DNA of 64,000 nucleotides from JAGNXB01 sp964471595 (GTDB taxonomy: Bacteria; Bacteroidota; Bacteroidia; Chitinophagales; Saprospiraceae), in assembly GCA_964471595.1 (NCBI GenBank), contig CAYYGN010000008.1, forward strand, positions 1-64,000. Reading direction: 5' to 3'. The translations under genes were made by a program, and so were the position numbers. Shown piece by piece: positions 35,394-45,424 of the stretch. A model generated the notes under the pieces. That model was not told the origin of the DNA. It saw nothing but the letters and a program-made list of their open reading frames with translations, and made no database searches. How positions within the stretch are numbered: position 1 is the first letter of the stretch; the number at the start of each line of letters is the position of its first letter.

Positions 35394-37253
35394 ATGACCT
35401 GGCTCGAACTGGAAAATGTATCCAAATCCTACGGGGAGAAAATCCTCTTTGACCAGGTAAGCCTCCATATCAACAAGGGGCAAAAAGTGGGATTGGTGGC
35501 GCGCAACGGCTCCGGCAAAAGCACCCTCCTGCGGGTGGCCGCCGGTGTGGATCTGCCGGAGGGGGTCCATGCCCGTGTTCACCGGCATCCGGATTCGCAC
35601 ATGGCGTTTCTCGATCAGGACACCGGGTTTCCGGCCGGCCGGCGGGTCGGCGATGTGATCCTCGACGAGACGGACCCGGTCCTCCACCTGGTGCGCCGCT
35701 ACCAGGACATGATGCGCAAGGATCCCGACAATCCCGCTTTGCAGGAACTCGTGCACGACATGGAGGAACGGGGAGGGTGGGCCCGCGAAGCCCGCATCCG
35801 TGAGGTGACGGGCAAACTCAATATCCCTGACCTGGACCAGGATGTGAGCCTGCTCTCCGGAGGGGAACGCAAGCGGGTGGCCCTGGCGCGGGTCATCCTC
35901 CGTGATCCGGATTTCCTGATTCTCGACGAGCCCACCAACCACCTCGATGTGGACATGATCGAGTGGCTGGAGCAATATCTCGGTCAAGCCGGGCTGACCT
36001 TGTTGATCGTGACCCACGACCGGTATTTTCTGGAAAATGTATGCGATACCATCGTCGAGCTGGAACGGGGGGAGTTGTTCAAGTACAAGGGTAACTATGC
36101 CGACTATCTGGAAAAGAAAATGAACCGGGAAGAAACGCGGGAGGCCGAATCCGGCAAGATGAAAAAACTGATGCTCCGCGAACTGGATTGGGTGCGCCGT
36201 TCTCCATCCGCGAGGGGCACCAAGGCCAAAGCCCGTGTGGACCGGTTTTACGAGCTGAAGGAATTGGTCAACAAGCCCGGTCCCGACAAGGACCTCCAGA
36301 TTGATCTCAAGGGCAGCCGGCTCGGCAGCAAGATTCTGGAGGCCCACTACCTGACCAAATCCTTTGGCGACCGGAAAATCATCGACCATTTCAACTACAA
36401 TTTTCGCAAGGGGGAGAAGGTGGGGATAGTCGGGCCCAACGGCGCCGGAAAAACGACGTTTCTGCAACTGCTGACCGGGCAGCTCCGGCCTGACGGCGGA
36501 AAGATCGTCACCGGAGGGACGGTGGTTTTTGGCTATTACACCCAGTCGGGTCTCGATCTGAGCGGGGACAAAAAGGTGATTGATGTGGTGCAGGATATTG
36601 CCGAGTTTGTGCCGTTGGAAAAGGGCATGAAGCTCACCGCGCCCCAATTGCTGGAGCGGTTCCTGTTTCCCAGACCTCAACAACAGGTGTGGGTGTCCCA
36701 GCTCTCGGGGGGAGAAAAACGCCGCCTGCATCTGCTCACGGTGCTCATGCGCAACCCGAATGTCCTGATCCTCGACGAGCCGACCAACGACCTTGACATT
36801 CTCACGCTGAATATCCTGGAGGATTACCTGATGGATTTTCCGGGCGTGGTACTGATCGTCACCCACGACCGGTACTTCATGGACAAGATTGTTGACCACC
36901 TGTTCATTTTCGAAGGGGATGGCAAAATCCGGGACTTCAACGGGACCTGGTCGGAATACCGGCTTTGGGTAAAACAGCGGCAGGAGGAGAACCGTCGGCA
37001 GGAGTCGTCCGAACGTGCCGCGCCTGCCGTCCGCAAGTCCCGCACCCAGCACCCGCACCAAAAGGCGATCCAGCGTCTCGAAAAAGAAATTGCCGCCCTG
37101 GAAGCCCGCAGGGACGAGATCCATCTGCTGTTTACAGATACGGTGCCCGATCCCATGGACATCGCCCGGCTCAGCGCCGAGCTGGACCAGCTCAACCGGC
37201 AGATCGGGGAAAAGGAAGGAGAATGGATGCATTTGGTGGAAGACGACGCCTGA
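35394..37253 (+). CDS. ABC-F family ATPase (Uup-like)
   Basis: The product is 619 residues with two ABC domains and no membrane segment. Domain 1 has Walker A ARNGSGKSTLLRV and signature LSGGERKRVALARV. Domain 2 has GPNGAGKTTFLQL and LSGGEKRRLHLLT. Each is followed by a Walker B LILDEPTN. Between them lies the ABC-F linker (about 240-300, rich in E, K and R), and the C-terminal 70 residues form a coiled coil (QKAIQRLEKEIAALEARRDE), as in Uup/EttA relatives. These proteins act on ribosomes or DNA and are not transporters. Codon use is like the core genes. It is followed 79 bp later by a MacB-like permease, which is probably not functionally linked. Confidence 0.92.
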   Translation: MTWLELENVSKSYGEKILFDQVSLHINKGQKVGLVARNGSGKSTLLRVAAGVDLPEGVHARVHRHPDSHMAFLDQDTGFPAGRRVGDVILDETDPVLHLVRRYQDMMRKDPDNPALQELVHDMEERGGWAREARIREVTGKLNIPDLDQDVSLLSGGERKRVALARVILRDPDFLILDEPTNHLDVDMIEWLEQYLGQAGLTLLIVTHDRYFLENVCDTIVELERGELFKYKGNYADYLEKKMNREETREAESGKMKKLMLRELDWVRRSPSARGTKAKARVDRFYELKELVNKPGPDKDLQIDLKGSRLGSKILEAHYLTKSFGDRKIIDHFNYNFRKGEKVGIVGPNGAGKTTFLQLLTGQLRPDGGKIVTGGTVVFGYYTQSGLDLSGDKKVIDVVQDIAEFVPLEKGMKLTAPQLLERFLFPRPQQQVWVSQLSGGEKRRLHLLTVLMRNPNVLILDEPTNDLDILTLNILEDYLMDFPGVVLIVTHDRYFMDKIVDHLFIFEGDGKIRDFNGTWSEYRLWVKQRQEENRRQESSERAAPAVRKSRTQHPHQKAIQRLEKEIAALEARRDEIHLLFTDTVPDPMDIARLSAELDQLNRQIGEKEGEWMHLVEDDA

Positions 37254-37317
37254 GCGGTTTCTGTCCGCCGCGTTGGTCCTTTCATCGAAATCCGTCGGGG
37301 AGGCGGACGGGGTCGCT

Positions 37318-37325
37318 TATCTTTA
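37318..37325 (+). promoter_or_regulatory. -7 box of the MacB-like permease gene
   Basis: TATCTTTA lies 7 nt before the ATG at 37333. Confidence 0.45.
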
Positions 37326-37332
37326 TACCACC

Positions 37333-38589
37333 ATGTTCACTTGGTTAAAACTCATCCCCGCCAGTTTCCTCCAGGCCATGGACGAGCTGCGCACGCACAT
37401 GACGCGGAGTGTGCTGTCTCTGTTGGGGATTACCATCGGCATTTTCTGCATCATGTCGATCAAATCGGCCGTGGACAGCCTGGAATCCAATATCCGCCAC
37501 AGCTTTGAAAAACTCGGGGACGATGTGCTCTACATCACCAAGATGCCCTGGAACGAAGACCCTACGGCCAATTACTGGAAATACCTGAGGAGGCCCAACC
37601 CTGCCTATGCCGATTACCAGGCCATCCGGGAGAAAAGCGACGCTTCCGGCCTGGTGACCTATTCCATTTTCCTGGGACGCAAACCGGTGAAGTACGGGTC
37701 CAGCGTGGCAGATCGCGCTTATCTCGTAGCGGCCACGGAAGATTATGACCGGTTGTTCAACATCCAGTTGACCTCAGGGCGATTCTACTCGGCCATCGAG
37801 TATCAGACGGGCGCCATGGTGACTGTCCTCGGGCATCAGGTCGCAGAGATCCTTTTCGGCAATCTGGATCCGGTGGGCAAGGAGATCCGCCTCCTCGGCC
37901 ATCGCGTGCGAGTGATCGGCGTGATTGAGCCCTCCGGCAAGGACCTCGTCAAGGTCATGGATTTCGACCGGGGCGTATTCATCTCTTACCCGCTGGCCCG
38001 CAAAATCGCCAACGTGCGGGAAAGCGGGGATTACGGTGGGGGCATGGTGGCCGTCAAGGCCCGGGATGGCTATCCGCTGGAGGAAGTGACCGATGATGTC
38101 ATCGGGGCTTTGCGATCCGGTCGCAGGCTGTCACCTCGTCTGGAAAACAACTTCTCGGTGAACAGCATGACCATGCTGACCAATTTGCTCGACCAGTTTT
38201 TCAAAGTGCTCAATCTGGCAGGATTCACCATCGGAATCTTCGCCTTGTTTGTCGGCATGTTCAGTGTGGCCAACATCATGTTTGTCTCGGTCAAAGAGCG
38301 GACGGCCCAGATAGGGATCAAGAAAGCCCTGGGCGCCCGTTCGGCCTTCATCCTGCTGGAGTTTCTCGTAGAGGCTGTCGTGTTGTGTATTTTGGGAGGG
38401 GTGGCCGGTCTGGTCCTCGTCCTGGTGGTCATCGAAGGCATAGCCGCGGCGGCGGATTTCAACATGTTTCTATCGTGGCAGAATGTCGCATTGGGCATTC
38501 TGGTATCAGCGGTCATTGGCATCCTGTCCGGTCTGATCCCCGCCATTCAGGCGGCGCGCATGGATCCGGTGGAGGCCATGCGCGCCTGA
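37333..38589 (+). CDS. MacB/FtsX-type ABC transporter permease
   Basis: The product is 418 residues with the MacB layout: one N-terminal helix (about 24-44, SVLSLLGITIGIFCIMSI), a large periplasmic domain (about 45-285), and three C-terminal helices ending in AIQAARMDPVEAMRA, the FtsX-domain hallmark. Such permeases couple cytoplasmic ATP hydrolysis to lipoprotein or peptide handling across the periplasm. The matching MacB ATPase and MacA adaptor are not adjacent: the upstream gene is an ABC-F protein, which does not serve as a transporter ATPase. The start at 37333 begins the amphipathic helix MFTWLKLIPASFLQAMDEL and follows a -7 box. Confidence 0.88.
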   Translation: MFTWLKLIPASFLQAMDELRTHMTRSVLSLLGITIGIFCIMSIKSAVDSLESNIRHSFEKLGDDVLYITKMPWNEDPTANYWKYLRRPNPAYADYQAIREKSDASGLVTYSIFLGRKPVKYGSSVADRAYLVAATEDYDRLFNIQLTSGRFYSAIEYQTGAMVTVLGHQVAEILFGNLDPVGKEIRLLGHRVRVIGVIEPSGKDLVKVMDFDRGVFISYPLARKIANVRESGDYGGGMVAVKARDGYPLEEVTDDVIGALRSGRRLSPRLENNFSVNSMTMLTNLLDQFFKVLNLAGFTIGIFALFVGMFSVANIMFVSVKERTAQIGIKKALGARSAFILLEFLVEAVVLCILGGVAGLVLVLVVIEGIAAAADFNMFLSWQNVALGILVSAVIGILSGLIPAIQAARMDPVEAMRA

Positions 38590-38792
38590 TGTATACAATC
38601 CGTTAAGGACAATACCGGAAGCCCGTAAACGGCGCTCACTTGCGATCATCGGATCCCTCCTTCTTGAGCCCCGGATCAAACCAATGCGAAAATCCAGGCC
38701 TCCGGAAGGCGTTGAACTTTGTCCATGGCATCGCGGTATTTTTCAACCTCATTGGAATTCCTCTTGCGACCTGCCCGGCCCCACAACACATA

Positions 38793-38829
38793 AAAAAACC
38801 CCCGCGCCGGTATCCGGGCGGGGGTTTTT
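38793..38829. terminator. Bidirectional terminator between the MacB-like and M16 genes
   Basis: AAAAACCCCCGC and GCGGGGGTTTTT arms form a strong hairpin with A and T tracts on both sides. It can end the rightward permease transcript and the leftward peptidase transcript, whose stop codon is 25 bp away. Confidence 0.85.
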
Positions 38830-38853
38830 GAGCCTTTCAGGTGACGCCCTGGG

Positions 38854-41586
38854 TCAGGGCTTGTTCACCTTGGCTTTGGCGCCTTCAAAATCGCCGGCCT
38901 TGGCAATGGTGATTTTGTCAGGCTGGATATGACGGTTGACGGCTTTGTTGACTTGTTCCACCGTGATTTTGCCGATCTTCTCTTCCAGGTCCTTGTCCCA
39001 TTTCATGGTGCGGTCGAGGTAGAGGTTGCTGTTGAGACTGCCGGCCAGGCTGCGGTCCTGGGCGCGGCGCACCGTCTGGCTCTGCAGCCATCCTGATTTG
39101 GCGGCCTCCAGTTCCTCGGCGGTGAAGCCTTCGGTGATCGCCTTCTGGATCTCTTCGCGGAAGGCCGCCTCCAGCTTTTCGGCATTCTCCGGGGCGTAAA
39201 TGGCATAAGCGCCAAAGCTGCCCACCTTGTCGAGGGAGCCTGCATTGAAGAAGGAACCGACGCCGTAGCTCAGCCCTTCCTTCTGGCGGATACGGGTGGC
39301 GAGGCGGCTGTTGAGGAAGCCTCCCCCCAGGATGTAGTTGCCGATGACCATGGCGGCATAGTCGGGATGGCTGTCGTCCATCTCCAGCGGAAGGGCGGCG
39401 ATGAAGAAAGCGTTGGCCTTGTCCGGCGTCTCGAAGGAGAGATTGCCCGGCTTGGGGGGCGTGTACGGACGCTCGATACGGGCGTAGGGCTGCTTCGCTT
39501 TCCATCCGCCGAATTTGGCCTCCAGTTGCTTTTTCAACGCAGCCTCGTCAAAGTCGCCCACGATGCTCAGCGTGCTGTGGGACGTGCCGTAGTAGTCCTT
39601 GTAGAAGGCTTTGACATCCTCCAGTTTGACCATGCGGTGGTCTTCCAGTTCTTCGTCAATCGTTGGAGTATAAAACGGATGTCCGCGGCGGTAAGGTTGG
39701 TTGTGCCGTTGGATCTCACGACCGGCGATCGCCTGGGGCTCAGAACGGTTTTGCTCGATGGCGGCGAGGTTTTGTTCGCGCAGCTTCTCGAATTCTTCCG
39801 TAGGGAATACGGGGTCGAGCAGCATCTGGCTAACGATATCCACCACCTTTTCCAGGTTGGGCCGTGTGGTTTCAATGGACACATTGGCGCTGGTACCTGA
39901 TCCGAAGATCCGCACGGTCGCTTTGAGTTTGTCGAGTTCCTGCTGGAGCTGCTCACGGGTCATGGAAGAGGTGCCTTTATCCAGCATGTCGCCAGTATAT
40001 TCGGCAGTCAGTCCTTTGTTTTGGAGGCTGGCTTCCGTGCCGAAGCGAAGGGTCATGTTCAGCGTGACCGATTCGCCGCGGGTCTTTTTGGGCAGGAAGG
40101 CCATCTCCATGCCGTTGGCGGCGGTAACGGTCCGGGTGCGTCCGTCAATATTGTCGGGGGTAGGATCAAAGGCTTCTCCCTCGGCGATGGTCTGCGTCCC
40201 TTTGTAATCGCGGACGAGAGCGGCCACGTCCGGGCGGGCAGGGATCTCAGCTCGCTGCGGGTTTTCGGTCGGATAAAACAATCCCACCGTACGGTTGTCG
40301 GGCTTGAGATAATTTTGGGCTACGGCAAGGACCTGTTCGGGGGTCACTGTCTTGAGGCGGTCGCGGTGCAGGAACATCAGACGCCAGTCGCCCATGCCAA
40401 TCCATTCACTCAATTGGAGGCAGATGCGCTCGGAGTTGTTGAAGGAGAGCTCGATCTCCTTGAGCAGTTCGTTTTTGGCGCGCTCCACTTCCTCGGCGGT
40501 CGGGGGTTGTTGGACGACATTGTCTATGGTCTCGATCATGACCCGGCGAGCCTCCTCAAGGTCTTTGTCCTTGGGCACTTCGGCAAAAAACATCATCAGG
40601 CCCGGGTCGTGGAGCTGGAAGGCCCACCCGAATGCCTGGCTGGCCTTCTTGCCATCCACGAGGGCTTTGTAGATCCGTCCGGAGGGATTGGAGGAAAGGA
40701 TGTTGGTCAGTACATCCACGGCGGCGAAATCGGAATGCGGACCGGGAGGAGCATGGTAGGCGCATCCGAGAAATTGCACATCACCCACACGGCGAAGCGT
40801 GACGAGTCGCTCACCGTCCTGGACCGGATCCAGGGTGTATATGGTGGGGAGTTCGCGTTCGGGACGCGGGATCTTGCCGAAGGTCTCCTGGATCAATCCC
40901 AGGGTTTTGTCCGGGTCGAATTTGCCGGTGACGATAAGGATGGCGTTGTCCGGCTGGTAATACTTGCGGTAGAAAGCCTGGAGCCGGTCGATCGGCACGT
41001 TTTCGATGTCCGAACGGGCACCGATGGTGGATTTGCCGTAGTTGTGCCACATGTAGGCCGAGGAAACGACCCGCTGCATCAGGATGCGGAAGGGGCTGTT
41101 TTCGCCGGATTCGAATTCATTGCGCACCACGGTCATCTCGGAGTCGAGGTCCTTCTTGGCAATAAAGCTGTTGACCATCCGGTCGGCTTCCATGTCCAGG
41201 GCCCAACGGAGGTTTTCTTCCGTGGCATTGAAGGTTTCGTAATAATTGGTGCGGTCGAGCCAGGTGGTCCCGTTGGGGCGGGCGCCGTGCTCGGTCAGCT
41301 CCTGGGGAATGTTGGGGTGGTTGGGTGTCCCCTTGAAAACCAGGTGCTCCAGCAGGTGCGCCATTCCCGTCTCCCCGTAATTTTCATGGCGGGAACCGAC
41401 CAGATAGGTCACATTGACAGTGATGGTTTGTTTGGAAGCGTCCGGAAAGAGAAGGACGCGAAGTCCATTGTCGAGATGATACTCCGTGATTCCTTCGACC
41501 GTCGTCACTTTGACCGGCTTGGACTGAGCGCTCAGTGAGGTGGCGGCGAGAACGGAAAGGAGCATGAACGTCAAACTTTTCAGCAT
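38854..41586 (-). CDS. M16-family zinc metallopeptidase, exported
   Basis: The product is 910 residues: a signal peptide (MLKSLTFMLLSVLAATSLSA) and two M16 domain pairs. The N-terminal domain has the inverted zinc motif HLLEH (His77, Glu80, His81) with distal Glu157 in VRNEFESGEN. The C-terminal half (about 480-910) carries the inactive M16-like domains with SIVGDFDEAALK, YGVGSFFNAG and similar core motifs. It should act in the periplasm on peptides or misfolded proteins. Bacteroidota often encode it either as one long chain, as here, or as two adjacent genes. It faces the permease gene across a strong terminator and has its own promoter-like TATCTTG (41610-41616). Confidence 0.92.
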   Translation of the reverse strand: MLKSLTFMLLSVLAATSLSAQSKPVKVTTVEGITEYHLDNGLRVLLFPDASKQTITVNVTYLVGSRHENYGETGMAHLLEHLVFKGTPNHPNIPQELTEHGARPNGTTWLDRTNYYETFNATEENLRWALDMEADRMVNSFIAKKDLDSEMTVVRNEFESGENSPFRILMQRVVSSAYMWHNYGKSTIGARSDIENVPIDRLQAFYRKYYQPDNAILIVTGKFDPDKTLGLIQETFGKIPRPERELPTIYTLDPVQDGERLVTLRRVGDVQFLGCAYHAPPGPHSDFAAVDVLTNILSSNPSGRIYKALVDGKKASQAFGWAFQLHDPGLMMFFAEVPKDKDLEEARRVMIETIDNVVQQPPTAEEVERAKNELLKEIELSFNNSERICLQLSEWIGMGDWRLMFLHRDRLKTVTPEQVLAVAQNYLKPDNRTVGLFYPTENPQRAEIPARPDVAALVRDYKGTQTIAEGEAFDPTPDNIDGRTRTVTAANGMEMAFLPKKTRGESVTLNMTLRFGTEASLQNKGLTAEYTGDMLDKGTSSMTREQLQQELDKLKATVRIFGSGTSANVSIETTRPNLEKVVDIVSQMLLDPVFPTEEFEKLREQNLAAIEQNRSEPQAIAGREIQRHNQPYRRGHPFYTPTIDEELEDHRMVKLEDVKAFYKDYYGTSHSTLSIVGDFDEAALKKQLEAKFGGWKAKQPYARIERPYTPPKPGNLSFETPDKANAFFIAALPLEMDDSHPDYAAMVIGNYILGGGFLNSRLATRIRQKEGLSYGVGSFFNAGSLDKVGSFGAYAIYAPENAEKLEAAFREEIQKAITEGFTAEELEAAKSGWLQSQTVRRAQDRSLAGSLNSNLYLDRTMKWDKDLEEKIGKITVEQVNKAVNRHIQPDKITIAKAGDFEGAKAKVNKP

Positions 41587-41774
41587 GATGATTTGAATTT
41601 TGCAGCTATCAAGATAAGGCCATCCCGGTTAGCGGACACGAGCTTTAACATTTATTTAGCGCAAGGGTTCCAAAGGCTCGACGAATGGCGGGAAAAATCG
41701 GACCAGGGTAGCCGCCGTTTTGGACGGAATCCGGAAAACTACCACCTGGCAGGGAAGAGCACGCGGCCTTCTCG

Positions 41775-42665
41775 TCAGGCCCCTTCCAGCGCGGCAGCAC
41801 CGCCCACAATCTCGCTGAGCTCCCGGGTGATGGCTTCCTGACGCGCCTTGTTGTAGGAAATCCGGAGTTCCTTGAGCAACTCTTCCGCATTCTCCGACGC
41901 TTTGTCCATGGCCGTCATCCGCGCACCGTGCTCCGAGGCATGGGTGTCGAGCAGATACTTGAAAAACGTCGTTTTCAGGATCGAAGGGACCAGATATTCG
42001 AGGAGGCCTTGCTGGTCGGGTTCGAAGATGTAATCGGCCCGGCTCTTGCGCGCCGGTCCTTCCTCGGTACTGACCGGCAGGAAGGTCTCCACTTCAGGGA
42101 ATTGGGTAGCCGCGTTCTTGAACCGGCCATAGACCACTTCGACGACGTCCCAGGTCTGGTCGGAAAAGCTATCCATCAAACGAAGGGCAACCTGCTCGGC
42201 TTCCTCGTAGGTCAGTTGGGCAAAGAGATCGGCATGGTCTCCGATTACGTTGGCGCCTTTGAGGTGACGGCGAAAGTGGTCGTGGCCCTTTTTGCCGATA
42301 CACAGCACGGAGAGGTCTCCCCGGCGCAGGTGGTCGCTGTACCGGGTATGGATCCTGGCGATGGCGGCTTTGATGATGTTGGTATTGAAGGCGCCGCAAA
42401 GGCCCTTGCTGGAGGTCACCACGACCATACACACCCGGCGGATTTCCCTGTTCTGGCCGTAGCGGGACTCCAGATCGCCTTCCGCGCTGCCCAGAATGTT
42501 GCCGAGCATGATATTGAGCCGGTCGGCATAGGGCCGCATTTCCACAATGGCCTGCTGGGCCTTGCGCAATTTGGCGGCGGACACCATTTTCATGGCTTTG
42601 GTGATCTGCTGGGTCGAGATCACCGACTTGATCCGCTCGCGTACTTCCTTGAGATTTCCTGCCAT
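41775..42665 (-). CDS. atpG: F1-ATPase subunit gamma
   Basis: The product is 296 residues. The N-terminus MAGNLKEVRERIKSVISTQQITKAMKMVSAAKLRKAQ and the C-terminus MTAMDKASENAEELLKEL are diagnostic of the rotor shaft of F1. It is the last gene of the ATPase operon here: no atpD (beta) or atpC (epsilon) follows in the next kilobases, where an M16 peptidase on the same strand begins. Bacteroidota commonly keep atpD-atpC elsewhere. Confidence 0.97.
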   Translation of the reverse strand: MAGNLKEVRERIKSVISTQQITKAMKMVSAAKLRKAQQAIVEMRPYADRLNIMLGNILGSAEGDLESRYGQNREIRRVCMVVVTSSKGLCGAFNTNIIKAAIARIHTRYSDHLRRGDLSVLCIGKKGHDHFRRHLKGANVIGDHADLFAQLTYEEAEQVALRLMDSFSDQTWDVVEVVYGRFKNAATQFPEVETFLPVSTEEGPARKSRADYIFEPDQQGLLEYLVPSILKTTFFKYLLDTHASEHGARMTAMDKASENAEELLKELRISYNKARQEAITRELSEIVGGAAALEGA

Positions 42666-42701
42666 GACGGGCTTGTGGAGTTTGAGGTCAGTGGTGCGGG
42701 A

Positions 42702-44303
42702 TTACCGGTAGCCGGCGGATAGCTCAGCGGCCAGGGTTTCGATCGTCCGGAGATCCGACTCTTCGAGTTTTCCCTGACGGAAATTTTCGAGGATGCCGGC
42801 GTGCTTTTGTTCCAGCGTATTCAGGAAGTTCTCTTCAAATTCACGGACCTTCTCGACCGGCACCTGGCGGAGCAGGCCTTTGGTGCCGAGGTGGATGATG
42901 GCGACCTGTTTTTCTACGGTCACCGGTGAATACTGGGGCTGCTTGAGGATTTCCACGTTGCGGCGACCCTTGTCGAGAATGGATTGGGTGGCGGCGTCGA
43001 GGTCCGAGCCGAATTTGGAGAAGGCCTCGAGTTCGCGAAACTGCGCCTGATCCAGTTTGAGGGTACCGGCCACTTTCTTCATGGACTTGATCTGGGCGGC
43101 CCCTCCGACGCGGGACACCGAGATCCCGACGTTGATGGCCGGGCGGATTCCCGCATTGAACAAATTGGATTCCAGGAAGATCTGTCCGTCGGTGATGGAA
43201 ATGACGTTGGTGGGAATGTAAGCCGACACGTCGCCGGCCTGGGTTTCGATGATCGGCAGGGCGGTCAGCGAGCCTCCGCCCTTGACGATGGGCTGGCCGG
43301 CGGCATCTTTGGCGTTCCGCAGCGAATCGGGCAGGTCGTTCATTTGCCGGGCGATCTCGTCATTGCTGATGATCTTGGCGGCGCGTTCCAGCAGACGGCT
43401 GTGGAGGTAAAAGACGTCGCCGGGATAAGCTTCCCGGCCCGGCGGGCGGCGCAGGAGGAGGGATACCTCGCGATAGGCTACGGCCTGCTTGGACAGGTCG
43501 TCATAAATGATCAGGGCCGGCCGGCCGGTGTCCCGGAAAAATTCGCCGATGGCGGCGCCGGCAAACGGTGCGTAAAACACCAGAGGCGCCGGGTCCGCCG
43601 CGCTGGCCGCCACGATGACGGTGTAGGCCATGGCCCCGTTTTCTTCCAGGGTCTTGGCCACCTGGGCGATGGTCGAGGCCTTCTGGCCGGAGGCGACGTA
43701 AATGCAGAATACGGGCTCGCCGCGGTCAAAAAACTCCTTCTGGTTGATAATGGTATCAATGGCGATGGCCGTCTTGCCGGTCTGGCGGTCGCCGATGATG
43801 AGCTCGCGCTGTCCGCGTCCGATCGGGATCATGGCATCAATGGCCTTGATCCCTGTCTGCAGCGGCTCGTGGACGGGGCGGCGATAGATGACACCCGGAG
43901 CCTTGCGCTCCAGCGGCATCTCGTAGCGGGTGCCGCCGATGGGGCCTTTGCCGTCGATGGGTTCACCGAGGGGATTGACGACGCGGCCGATCATGGATTC
44001 GCCGACATGGATGGAGGCGATACGACGCGTGCGGCGCACGGTGGAGCCTTCCTTGATCCCGTCACCGGGACCCATAAGGACAACCCCCACATTGTCTTCT
44101 TCCAGGTTGAGCACGATAGCCTGGACACCGGTCTCGAATTCAACCAGTTCACCGGCCTGTACACTGGTCAGACCGTAGACACGGGCGATACCGTCGCCTA
44201 CCTGAAGCACGGATCCGACCTCTTCCAGTTCGACCGTTGAAGACAATCCGGAAAGTTGTTGCCGCAGGATCGCGGATATTTCATCGGGTTTTACATCGAC
44301 CAT
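42702..44303 (-). CDS. atpA: F1-ATPase subunit alpha
   Basis: The product is 533 residues, slightly longer than the E. coli 513. Walker A GDRQTGKTAIAIDT lies near 172-185, the catalytic-interface arginine segment VGISVSRVGGAAQ near 400, and the N-terminal beta barrel (GDGIARVYGL) near 52-61. Alpha subunits bind nucleotide at noncatalytic sites and give the arginine finger to beta. It lies 36 bp before atpG and 44 bp after atpH. Confidence 0.98.
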   Translation of the reverse strand: MVDVKPDEISAILRQQLSGLSSTVELEEVGSVLQVGDGIARVYGLTSVQAGELVEFETGVQAIVLNLEEDNVGVVLMGPGDGIKEGSTVRRTRRIASIHVGESMIGRVVNPLGEPIDGKGPIGGTRYEMPLERKAPGVIYRRPVHEPLQTGIKAIDAMIPIGRGQRELIIGDRQTGKTAIAIDTIINQKEFFDRGEPVFCIYVASGQKASTIAQVAKTLEENGAMAYTVIVAASAADPAPLVFYAPFAGAAIGEFFRDTGRPALIIYDDLSKQAVAYREVSLLLRRPPGREAYPGDVFYLHSRLLERAAKIISNDEIARQMNDLPDSLRNAKDAAGQPIVKGGGSLTALPIIETQAGDVSAYIPTNVISITDGQIFLESNLFNAGIRPAINVGISVSRVGGAAQIKSMKKVAGTLKLDQAQFRELEAFSKFGSDLDAATQSILDKGRRNVEILKQPQYSPVTVEKQVAIIHLGTKGLLRQVPVEKVREFEENFLNTLEQKHAGILENFRQGKLEESDLRTIETLAAELSAGYR

Positions 44304-44347
44304 GATGATTTCTTTTATTCGTTGTTGTGGCGTAATTTTTTGATTCG

Positions 44348-44896
44348 TTAACCGGCCTGGCGAAGTATTTCCTTGCGGATCTTGTCAAGCTGATGCGCGA
44401 CACTCGCATCATAGCGGCGGTCGCCCAGCTCAAGGATGAAACCCCCGATGAGGGCGGGATCCACGGAGGTCTCCCATTCGATTTCCCCTTCGGCCAGACC
44501 TGCACGACGGATGCGCTGGCCGATTTCTTCCTTCACCCCGGCTTCCAGCGGGCTGGCGGAGACGAGGCGAATGCTCAGGATCCGTTTCATGACGCGATAC
44601 TGGCGAATGAAGGCCTGTGCCATGTCCGGCAAATAGCCCTCCCGGCCTTTGCGCACGCAGATCCGGAAAAACTCCAGCGTCAGGGCGGAGATCTTGTCGC
44701 CGAACAGGGCCTGAAGGACACTGAACTTCCGGTCGCCATGGATCATGGGGCTTTGCAGCATCAGGACAAATTCCCGGTGCTGCAAGGCCGAACGGAAGGT
44801 GTCGATGTCCGCACGGACCTCCTCCACCTGATTTCTTTCCGCCGCCAGGTCCAGCAGGGACTTGGCGTAGCGGTGGGCTATGCGATTGACCGACAT
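44348..44896 (-). CDS. atpH: F1-ATPase subunit delta
   Basis: The product is 182 residues, the usual length. The N-terminal helical domain starts MSVNRIAHRYAKSLLDLA, and the C-terminal half has the family segment GFILELGDRRYDASVAHQLDKI. Delta links the b stalk to the top of the alpha3beta3 head. It starts 6 bp after the atpF stop codon, suggesting translational coupling. Confidence 0.95.
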   Translation of the reverse strand: MSVNRIAHRYAKSLLDLAAERNQVEEVRADIDTFRSALQHREFVLMLQSPMIHGDRKFSVLQALFGDKISALTLEFFRICVRKGREGYLPDMAQAFIRQYRVMKRILSIRLVSASPLEAGVKEEIGQRIRRAGLAEGEIEWETSVDPALIGGFILELGDRRYDASVAHQLDKIRKEILRQAG

Positions 44897-44902
44897 GAGC
44901 GG

Positions 44903-45424
44903 TTAGTTCAGTTTCAATTCGTCCACGAGCGTCTTGACAAAGGCCTGCTGGTCGGACTGGTTGCTCAGGTCCTTGCGCAGCACTTTGCCGGCGATGTCGA
45001 GGGCCAGTAGTCCGGCCTGGCTTTTCAGCTCCTGGATCGCCGCGTTCTTTTGCTTTTCCAGCTCCTGGGATGCCTGGGCGATCAGGCGCTGGGATTCCTC
45101 TTTGGCTTTGTGGCGGGCTTCGGCAATGATGGCCTCCCTGGCCTCTTTGGCTTCGCGCAGGATCAGGGAGCGTTCTTCCCGGGCTTTCTGCAGCAAGGTT
45201 TCGTTCTCGGCCTGCAGGTTCTGCATTTCCTGCCGCGCCTTTTCGGCGGCAGCAAGGGCATCGGCAATCGAGTTTTCCCGCTTGCGCAAAGCCTCGTGGA
45301 TGGCGGGGAATGCCTTGCGACCCAGGACGATCCAGACGGTCAGGAAAATCAGCGCCGTCCAGAAAATAAGGCCGTAATCCGGCTTGATGACGCTGAATTC
45401 AAGAGCGAAGAACAGATTGAACAT
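44903..45424 (-). CDS. atpF: ATP synthase subunit b
   Basis: The product is 173 residues: one N-terminal membrane helix (about 13-32, LIFWTALIFLTVWIVLGRK) and a long charged right-handed coiled coil (about 40-150, EKARQEMQNLQAENETLLQK). It forms the peripheral stalk. The start at 45424 (MFNLFFALEFSVIKPDYG) is chosen over 45469 because it matches the Bacteroidota b subunit N-terminus. It lies 79 bp after atpE, the widest gap in the operon. Confidence 0.93.
   Translation of the reverse strand: MFNLFFALEFSVIKPDYGLIFWTALIFLTVWIVLGRKAFPAIHEALRKRENSIADALAAAEKARQEMQNLQAENETLLQKAREERSLILREAKEAREAIIAEARHKAKEESQRLIAQASQELEKQKNAAIQELKSQAGLLALDIAGKVLRKDLSNQSDQQAFVKTLVDELKLN

Noticed and set aside
35304..37232. 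Minus-strand frame of 642 codons
   Set aside because: It is a shadow of the ABC-F gene, which has all ABC motifs on the plus strand.
42984..44240. Plus-strand frame of 418 codons
   Set aside because: It is antisense to atpA.
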